Positions 1 to 5,177 of a DNA stretch of 7,390 nt are shown one piece after another. The DNA is taken from assembly GCA_028065725.1 (NCBI GenBank), contig JAPTVL010000113.1, positions 1 to 7,390 on the forward strand, read 5' to 3'. The position numbers were made by a program, and so were the translations under genes. The notes under the pieces are model-generated. The model was not told where the DNA came from and did no database searches. It saw only the letters and a list, made by a program, of their open reading frames with translations. This DNA comes from Betaproteobacteria bacterium (GTDB lineage: Bacteria; Pseudomonadota; Gammaproteobacteria; Burkholderiales; Rhodocyclaceae). The stretch's first letter is position 1; every line of letters begins with the position of its first letter.

Positions 1-17
1 TGCCGTGCTAATTCCGG

Positions 18-35
18 ACCCCATTCCGGGGTTTT
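18..35 (+). terminator. Weak stem-loop with T-run at the left edge
   Basis: ACCCC-ATTCC-GGGGT followed by TTT, a 5-bp stem with 5-base loop. The T-run is on the plus strand, so it would end a plus-strand gene entering from the left, convergent with the channel gene ending at 47. The minus-strand reading lacks a T-run. Short stem; tentative. Confidence 0.3.
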
Positions 36-46
36 ATCGTGCGTCG

Positions 47-1897
47 TTACCTGGAACCGGTTTTCACTCGTTGCGGCAGCGGCACCTTCGGTATGCCCAC
101 GGGTTGTTCGCGCTGGATTTTCCAGTGGTTGTCCTCGCGGACCCATTCGATGCGCTTGGCAGTTACGTCGCTGTAGTTCGGCGAAGCGTACGACTGCAGG
201 AATTGGGTCACGGATCTATCAGGGGTCGACGCATCCACCGTCATGTCGTTGATGCCGATGGTGATGTCGCCGTGCCTGGCGAAGAGCGCGGCGCTATCGC
301 TGGCCCATTGCTCCAGCGTGCGGCCGTTTTCGGGAGTAAAGCTTTGGGCGTAGTAATCCCGATAACGCGGAAAGTCCTTTGCTGACCAGGCCGCCGCCCA
401 CCCGGTAAGCGCCTGCTGGACGGTTTCATGGGGCGGGGCCGCCGGCGGCGGTGACGGCTCGGGCAATTTGACCGGGGCTGCTTCGGCCGTGCGTGGCGTC
501 AGATCCACGCCGGCGGCGGCTGCCGCCAGCGGCGCGACCGCAGGGCACTGGCTGGCGGGGTCGACGTCCTGCCGGTCCTGACCGAGTTCCTGCGGGCTGG
601 GCAGCCCGTCGCGGCCGACCTGCAGGGTGGACAGCAGCTTGCCCATGCCCGCCACGGTGCGCGCGTGGGCGATGGCGTGCTCGTAGGTGGCGTTCACGTA
701 GGCGCGGCGTGCCTGGAAGTATTCGTTTTCGGTGTCGAGCAGGTCGAGCAGGGTGCGCTGGCCGATGTCGAACTGCTTGCGATAGGCTTCGCGGGCTTTT
801 TCGATGGCCAACTGGTGCTGGTCCAGAAAACCCAACTGACGCGACAGGTTGTGAATGTCGTTGAAGGCGATGGACAGCGTCTGACGGAGTTCGCGGCAGG
901 CCTTGTCGCGCAGTTCCTTCGATTGCGCCAGTCGCTCGGCATACTGGTTCGCCAGGGCACGGTCGGAGCCGCCCTTGAACAGGTTGTAGTTCAGCACCAC
1001 CTCGACCACCTTGTCGTCGCGTCGTCCTGCTACCCCATTGTCGTTGTAGGACACACCCTGGCTGGCGCGCAGGTCGATGCGCGGCTGGAAGTTGGCCTGG
1101 CGGCCGCGCGCTTCGGCCTGCGCGGCGCGCACGTTCTCGATTGCGGCGTTGAAGGCCGGACTGCCCTGATAGGCCAGCATCAAGGCTTCTTCGACGCTGG
1201 GGGGAATGCCCTGTTCGAGCAGTCCGGGCGCGATCATCTCGCCCGGCGGGAGCTCGCCCACAATCCGCAGGTAGCGCGCGCTGACATCGTGCAGGTTGCT
1301 GGCCTCGGTGAGCATGTTCGACTGCGCCAGGGCAAGGCGGCCGCCTGCCTGTTCGAGGTCGACCCGCCGGCCCACGCCAGCCTGAACACGTTCCTGGATC
1401 TGCTTGAATACCTGGTCGTGCTGGGCAAAGTTTTCCTGCGCCAGGGTCGACAATTCGCGATAGCGCAGCACGTCCATATAGGCTTGTGCAGCTTCCAGAG
1501 CGATCGATTCCGATGCGTCGAGGACTTCGTAATAACGCACCAGCTTGGCATAGGCCAATCGGGCAACCTCGTCGCGCGTGGCAAAGCCATCGTAGATCAT
1601 CTGACTCAAGGTCAGCGCCACATCCCGACGGGTATACTTGGTCGTCGGCAGGTTGGGCTGGGTCAGGCTTTCCCGCCCGACGCCCGTGCTGAGATCAACT
1701 CGCGGGAAATAGCCGCCGCGGGCAACATCCTGTTCATGCCGGGAGGAAAGGAACGTATGCCAGCGGGCCTGAACTTCGGGGTTGCTTACGATGGCTTTCC
1801 TGACGGCATCCAGCAGCGTGACGGGCGTTTGCGCCCAGGCAGCCGCCGGGAGCAGGCTCACCACCGACAAAAACAGCACAATTTTTCTCTTTGGCAT
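47..1897 (-). CDS. lapE: TolC-family type I secretion outer-membrane channel with C-terminal NTF2-like domain
   Basis: Outer-membrane exit duct of a type I secretion system, most likely serving the RTX adhesin at the right of the window. The 616-residue product has a signal peptide (Lys/Arg n-region, hydrophobic core, cleavage likely after AWA at 20-22) and two OEP repeats at about 25-215 and 235-425. The second ends with the family-typical stretch FDIGQRTLLDLLDTENEYF at 376-394. A Pro/Ala-rich linker (about 430-490) leads to an extra domain of roughly 110 residues (491-600) that resembles NTF2-like/Cds6 C-terminal domains (WAAAWSAKDF...YY...F). Ordinary TolC/LapE proteins end near residue 430-480. 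The frame stays open to an ATG at 2062, but I chose 1897: it starts the signal peptide, has GAGAGG 8 nt upstream, and the longer form would cover the likely promoter. It is divergent from lapG. The symbol rests on context; the ABC and adaptor genes are not seen here. Confidence 0.9.
   Translation of the reverse strand: MPKRKIVLFLSVVSLLPAAAWAQTPVTLLDAVRKAIVSNPEVQARWHTFLSSRHEQDVARGGYFPRVDLSTGVGRESLTQPNLPTTKYTRRDVALTLSQMIYDGFATRDEVARLAYAKLVRYYEVLDASESIALEAAQAYMDVLRYRELSTLAQENFAQHDQVFKQIQERVQAGVGRRVDLEQAGGRLALAQSNMLTEASNLHDVSARYLRIVGELPPGEMIAPGLLEQGIPPSVEEALMLAYQGSPAFNAAIENVRAAQAEARGRQANFQPRIDLRASQGVSYNDNGVAGRRDDKVVEVVLNYNLFKGGSDRALANQYAERLAQSKELRDKACRELRQTLSIAFNDIHNLSRQLGFLDQHQLAIEKAREAYRKQFDIGQRTLLDLLDTENEYFQARRAYVNATYEHAIAHARTVAGMGKLLSTLQVGRDGLPSPQELGQDRQDVDPASQCPAVAPLAAAAAGVDLTPRTAEAAPVKLPEPSPPPAAPPHETVQQALTGWAAAWSAKDFPRYRDYYAQSFTPENGRTLEQWASDSAALFARHGDITIGINDMTVDASTPDRSVTQFLQSYASPNYSDVTAKRIEWVREDNHWKIQREQPVGIPKVPLPQRVKTGSR
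98..427 (-). other. NTF2-like (Cds6-type) domain fused to the TolC-like channel
   Basis: Domain at about residues 491-600 of the 616-residue channel. It shows the W-x3-W-x2-KD-x3-Y-x2-YY pattern followed by a middle W (EQWASDSAALFARHGDI) and a final strand pair ending in W-x3-DNHWKIQREQ, which is typical of NTF2-like folds that bind ligands or partners in a cone-shaped pocket. Because the C-terminus of TolC proteins lies in the periplasm, this domain should hang in the periplasm from the flexible Pro/Ala linker. Its ligand cannot be told from sequence; assignment to the Cds6-like group is from remembered family appearance. Confidence 0.65.
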
Positions 1898-1905
1898 TCC
1901 TTCAG

Positions 1906-1911
1906 CCTCTC
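1906..1911 (-). promoter_or_regulatory. Shine-Dalgarno of the channel gene
   Basis: GAGAGG on the minus strand, 8 nt before the ATG at 1897. A second purine run, AAGGA, abuts the ATG directly and is too close to serve. The site favours 1897 over the upstream in-frame ATG at 2062. Confidence 0.55.
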
Positions 1912-1964
1912 GGAACACGTCCGATAACGTGTAAGTGGAGCAATACGGCATTCTGACAGCAAAA

Positions 1965-1973
1965 TTTATACCA
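1965..1973 (-). promoter_or_regulatory. Possible extended -10 promoter element for the channel gene
   Basis: On the minus strand the bases read TGGTATAAA followed by TTTTG, a TG-n-TATAAA extended -10 element. Transcription would begin near 1957-1960 and leave a leader of about 60 nt before the ATG at 1897. No convincing -35 box lies 16-18 nt upstream, which is tolerable for extended -10 promoters. Position supports the shorter start of the channel gene. It is a visual match only. Confidence 0.35.
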
Positions 1974-2143
1974 GCCTTGCTGTCGACATTTTTAATTGCA
2001 GGCTCTTGCAGCTTCACTTCAATCCGGGAAAGTGTTTTGAGACTATCCAGTGAATCAAGCATGTCGTGGTGTCGGGTGATGGCAATCGCTGTCAGTCAGA
2101 GGCGAGCGACGTTTTTCAATCAGGTTCACAGCTGACACGCCCC

Positions 2144-2148
2144 AAGGA
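2144..2148 (+). promoter_or_regulatory. Shine-Dalgarno deciding the TTG start of lapG
   Basis: AAGGA, continuing into CG, sits 8 nt before the TTG at 2157. The next in-frame candidate, ATG at 2172, is preceded by CCCCGCTGCTCA with no purine-rich site. The ribosome site therefore favours TTG. Confidence 0.6.
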
Positions 2149-2156
2149 CGACCCGA

Positions 2157-2855
2157 TTGCCCCGCTGCTCAATGCCGAATTATCGACAGTTTCTGGCAAA
2201 AATTGGCTTGATCAAGTCGATTTTCCTGCTGGCTTTCAGCCTGAGCCTTGCTGTTGCCGGTATTGAAATCGACCGCATGCTGTTGCTGGCCGGCCAGCGT
2301 TACGGAAACGCCGGGGTTGCCTCGGTGGCGGGCTGGCGTGATTTTCTGACCCAGGCTGCCAGCCAGCCCGATGCGATCAAGCTGAAACAGGTCAATGATT
2401 TCTTCAATCGAAGAACCCGTTTTGGGGAAGACAGCGATATCTGGGGATCGCAGGATTACTGGGCGACGCCGCTCGAAACACTGGGGCGCGCACAGGGGGA
2501 CTGCGAGGATTTTGTGATTGCCAAATACGTGACGCTGAAGCTGCTGGGCATCCCGACCGAGAAACTGCGGCTGACCTACGTCAAGGCCCGCATAGGCGGG
2601 CCGCAAAGCACCCTGGTCCAGGCCCATATGGTCCTGAGCTATTATCCGGCCCCAGGCGACGAGCCGCTGGTGCTGGATAACCTGATTTCGGATATACGAC
2701 CCGCATCCCGCCGCGCTGATCTGATCACGATCTTCGGCTTCAACGCCGAAGGACTGTGGGTGGGGGGGGCCGGCCCGCGTACGGCCAGCGCTACGCAACG
2801 CCTTTCAAAATGGCAGTCGGTGCTTGCCAGGATGCGGGAAGAAGGAATCGATTGA
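2157..2855 (+). CDS. lapG: LapG-type periplasmic cysteine protease (bacterial transglutaminase-like, BTLCP)
   Basis: Calcium-dependent periplasmic protease that in the Pseudomonas system clips the N-terminal region of the giant adhesin and releases it from the surface. The 232-residue product has a signal or anchor segment at about 11-34, then the BTLCP core. The catalytic triad is visible: Cys116 in GDCEDF, His157 in QAHMVL and Asp174 in VLDNL. Acidic residues Asp115 and Glu117 flank the cysteine where the family binds calcium. Length fits known LapG proteins. The start is TTG, chosen because AAGGA lies 8 nt upstream; ATG at 2172 would remove five residues and leave the signal peptide intact. 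lapD follows after 25 nt on the same strand, so the pair is almost certainly one transcript. No key residue is missing, so activity is expected. Its substrate is presumably the adhesin encoded at 5178 onward, whose N-terminus lies outside the window. Confidence 0.95.
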   Translation: MPRCSMPNYRQFLAKIGLIKSIFLLAFSLSLAVAGIEIDRMLLLAGQRYGNAGVASVAGWRDFLTQAASQPDAIKLKQVNDFFNRRTRFGEDSDIWGSQDYWATPLETLGRAQGDCEDFVIAKYVTLKLLGIPTEKLRLTYVKARIGGPQSTLVQAHMVLSYYPAPGDEPLVLDNLISDIRPASRRADLITIFGFNAEGLWVGGAGPRTASATQRLSKWQSVLARMREEGID

Positions 2856-2880
2856 AACATCTCATGCACAGGGACATGTC

Positions 2881-4797
2881 ATGACACTCACCAAGCAACT
2901 CTGGATCGCCATCACGGCAATTATGACCATCGCGTTCGGAATCAGTTTTCTGATCAGCGCGTTGTCGGCAAAAAGCTATCTTGAAGATCAGCTGCGGCTG
3001 AAAAATATCGACAATGCGAATTCGCTTGCCCTGTCGATGTCGCAGATCGAGAAGGATCCTGTCCTGATCGAGTTGCTGCTTTCGGCGCAATTCGATATTG
3101 GGCATTACAGACAGATCAAGCTTGCCTCGCCGTCCGGCAAGGTGATGGTGGAGCGGGTGAGCGATGCGGGTACGGACACGGCGCCTGGCTGGTTCGTCAG
3201 GCTGATCCCGTTGCGCACCGAGCCCGGCATCGCCCAGGTACAGGATGGCTGGCGCCAGTACGGCACGCTGACGGTGATCAGCCATAACGGCTTTGCCTAC
3301 CAGGCGTTGTGGCAGGGCAACCGCAGGCTGCTGGGCTGGTTTCTGGCAAGCGCGCTGTTGTGCGGCGTGATCGGTACCTTGATTTTGCGTTCCATCACGC
3401 GACCGCTGGGCGAGGTGGTCAAGCAGGCCGAAGCCATCGGCGCGCGCCGCTTCATCACCATCACCGAGCCGCGAACGCGGGAATTTCGCAGTGTGGTACG
3501 GGCCATGAATGCGCTGTCAGGGCAGGTGCGCAGCATGCTGGAAGACGAGTCCGCGCGGCTGGAGCAGTTGCGGCGCGACGCCCAGCACGATGCGCTGACC
3601 GGCCTGTTGAACCGAGAGCACTTCCTGAAGAAAGTCCAGGTTGCCCTGGAGGACGAAAACTCGGCCCCGAGCGGTGCATTGTTCATTCTGCGTCTTCCCG
3701 ATCTCATCAAGATGAACAAGTCGTTGGGGCGTGAAACGACCGACACCCTGTTGAAACGCGTTGCCGGCGCGTTGCAGGAGTGCTGCCCCGACGAGGCCTG
3801 TCTGATCGGCCGATTGAATGGCGCTGATTTTTCCGTGCTCGCTCCCGACGTGGATGCGGTCGAAGAATTGGCGCAGCGAATTTCTGCGCGCACCCTGTTG
3901 TCGATCAATGATCCGAGCGCAGCCGAGGAACACGCAATCCTGCTGGGAGCGGCCGTGTATCGCCATGGCGATGCAATATCCCAGGTGTTGTCGCGTGCCG
4001 ACATGGCATTGAGCCGCGCCGAGCAGGAGGGCGGCAGCGCGGTTGAGGTGGGCGAACCCCATGTCGAGTGGAAACCTGCGGCCAGCCTGGTCGCTGCATG
4101 GCAGGTGCTGATCGAAACCGCTCTGAACCTGAAGCGAGTCCAGTTTGCGACCTACCCGGTGCTGAACGGGCAGGGCGAACTGATCCACTACGAAGCGCCT
4201 GCACGCATGCAGATCATCCAGAGCTCCCTGTGGATGTCTGCCCAGGAGTTCATGCCGTGGGCCAGCCGGCTGGGCCTGACCGAGCGCATCGACGAGGCGG
4301 TGTTCGACTACGCACTTGCCTGGATGGAAACAAACGAGGGCCCCGTGTGCATCAACGTGTCAGCCCAGTCAGTGTGCGATCCGCTGCTGACAGCGCGCTA
4401 TTACCAGGCGCTCAAGCGCAATCCGCAGATGGCGCAGAAACTCTGGATCGACATTCCCGAGTTCGTCGCCTACCGTCATGCCAGGGAATTCCGCGTGTTC
4501 TGCGACACGCTCAAGTCGCTAGGCTGCAAGATCGGCCTCGAACACGTCGGCAACCAGATTTGCCATGTGGGCGAACTGTACGACGTGGGACTCGATTACC
4601 TGAAGATCGACAGCGCGATCATTCGCGACATCGATCAGAGCCTGGGCAACCAGACTTTCCTGCGTGGCGTGTGCACCATCGCGCACACCATGGGCATGAT
4701 GACCATCGCCGAGGGCGTGCTCAATCAGCAGGAGGCGGTGTGCCTGAAGGGATTGGGCTTCAAAGGGATGACCGGGCCAGGGATCGTGCTTGGCTGA
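2881..4797 (+). CDS. lapD: LapD-type c-di-GMP receptor with degenerate GGDEF and EAL domains
   Basis: Inner-membrane receptor that passes the cytoplasmic c-di-GMP level to the periplasm: when ligand is bound it sequesters LapG. The 638-residue product has TM1 (about 8-28), a periplasmic LapD/MoxY N-type domain (29-148), TM2 (150-171), HAMP (170-222), a short signalling helix, GGDEF (about 237-385) and EAL (about 400-638). The GGDEF active site reads NGADF (313-317) and the inhibitory RxxD is DEAC (304-307). The EAL motif reads EAPAR (438-442), and the metal-binding DDFG is EHVG (554-557). Both enzymes should be dead, as expected for a receptor; Asn492, Lys575, Glu611 and Arg442 remain. Trp124 in DGWRQYG sits near the Trp125 that docks LapG in Pseudomonas. 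I chose ATG 2881 (AGGGA 6 nt upstream, conserved MTLTKQLW-like N-terminus); an upstream in-frame ATG at 2824 would overlap lapG. The C-terminal GMTGPGIVLG ending is LapD-like. Confidence 0.95.
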   Translation: MTLTKQLWIAITAIMTIAFGISFLISALSAKSYLEDQLRLKNIDNANSLALSMSQIEKDPVLIELLLSAQFDIGHYRQIKLASPSGKVMVERVSDAGTDTAPGWFVRLIPLRTEPGIAQVQDGWRQYGTLTVISHNGFAYQALWQGNRRLLGWFLASALLCGVIGTLILRSITRPLGEVVKQAEAIGARRFITITEPRTREFRSVVRAMNALSGQVRSMLEDESARLEQLRRDAQHDALTGLLNREHFLKKVQVALEDENSAPSGALFILRLPDLIKMNKSLGRETTDTLLKRVAGALQECCPDEACLIGRLNGADFSVLAPDVDAVEELAQRISARTLLSINDPSAAEEHAILLGAAVYRHGDAISQVLSRADMALSRAEQEGGSAVEVGEPHVEWKPAASLVAAWQVLIETALNLKRVQFATYPVLNGQGELIHYEAPARMQIIQSSLWMSAQEFMPWASRLGLTERIDEAVFDYALAWMETNEGPVCINVSAQSVCDPLLTARYYQALKRNPQMAQKLWIDIPEFVAYRHAREFRVFCDTLKSLGCKIGLEHVGNQICHVGELYDVGLDYLKIDSAIIRDIDQSLGNQTFLRGVCTIAHTMGMMTIAEGVLNQQEAVCLKGLGFKGMTGPGIVLG

Positions 4798-4836
4798 AAC
4801 CTGAACTGACGACGACTTTAGGGTAGCAGCAGTCCT
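4798..4836. other. Short convergent gap between lapD and the small gene
   Basis: Thirty-nine nucleotides between the two convergent stops. I see no stem-loop with a following T-run on either strand, so transcripts from the two sides may overlap or end by another mechanism. Confidence 0.5.
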
Positions 4837-5166
4837 CTAGATAATGCCTTCATCCTCGTCGCCAAATAGCTTGAGGGCATTCAGCGATTGCCGCAAGGAA
4901 CGGCGCTCCATCAGCTTGGTTTGGACGGGAGGCGGCAAGTCGGTGATGCAGATTACGTTTTTGGCGATCAATAGATCAATTACGTCTTCGATCACCCGGA
5001 TCAGCTTCATGTCCGACGATTCAAAAACATTGTTTGCGCTGGCAAGGTCTTCAATAAATGCACGCAGCTCGGGTGAATCAGCCGCCACCTGCTCGCAGGC
5101 GCCCTCAAGGGGCACATTACTGACAGTCACAATGACACCCTGTTCACTGCGCACAATATAAGTCAT
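4837..5166 (-). CDS. Small acidic protein downstream of the RTX adhesin, function unknown
   Basis: A 109-residue protein beginning MTYIVRSEQGVIVTVSN and ending in an acidic tail (GDEDEGII). It has no signal peptide or membrane segment, so it is probably cytoplasmic. The first 20 residues look like a beta hairpin. Residues 50-96 look helical, with a hydrophobic run (VIDLLIAKNVI) and a basic MERRSLRQSL segment at 86-95. The ATG lies 11 nt after the adhesin stop, with only a weak purine run (GCGAGAAAA) before it, which suggests translational coupling to the adhesin. From memory, similar small proteins accompany adhesin or RTX genes in other proteobacteria and are sometimes named 'tryptophan synthase subunit beta-like'. 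Nothing here supports that name: the protein is far too short and has no PLP site. A role in adhesin production or secretion is inference from position. The coding call rests on frame, composition and remembered family resemblance. Confidence 0.78.
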   Translation of the reverse strand: MTYIVRSEQGVIVTVSNVPLEGACEQVAADSPELRAFIEDLASANNVFESSDMKLIRVIEDVIDLLIAKNVICITDLPPPVQTKLMERRSLRQSLNALKLFGDEDEGII

Positions 5167-5177
5167 CGTTTTCTCGC

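Larger units (their letters stand above)
1898..2156. promoter_or_regulatory. Divergent intergenic control region between the channel gene and lapG
   Basis: This 259-nt stretch separates the two divergent starts and must hold promoters for both. Visible elements are the extended -10 for the left gene, the 8-bp palindrome TGTCGACA at 1981-1988, an 8-bp inverted pair CTGACAGC (1953-1960) and GCTGTCAG (2088-2095) with a related GCTGACAC at 2131-2138, and a 10-bp-spaced direct repeat of TTGCAG (1996 and 2006). None matches an operator I can name. I see no clear -35/-10 pair for lapG. Small open frames on the plus strand here show no coding signature. Confidence 0.5.

Noticed and set aside
665..1927. 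420-codon open frame on the plus strand opposite the channel gene
   Set aside because: It is the antisense shadow of a GC-rich gene whose minus-strand product matches the TolC family from end to end; the plus-strand translation shows no recognisable motif.
1898..2062. 55-residue N-terminal extension of the channel protein from ATG 2062
   Set aside because: It would put a non-signal segment before a clean signal peptide and would span the likely promoter; ATG 1897 has a spaced Shine-Dalgarno.
2881..4797. Active diguanylate cyclase/phosphodiesterase
   Set aside because: NGADF, EAP and EHVG replace the catalytic motifs, and the protein is paired with lapG, so a receptor role fits better.
4068..4826. 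252-codon plus-strand frame overlapping the end of lapD
   Set aside because: Out-of-frame reading of lapD with Arg/Pro-rich low-complexity translation; the lapD frame holds the conserved EAL-domain landmarks throughout.
4837..5166. Tryptophan synthase beta subunit label for the small protein
   Set aside because: At 109 residues it is roughly a quarter of a TrpB and lacks the PLP-lysine and glycine-rich phosphate motifs.
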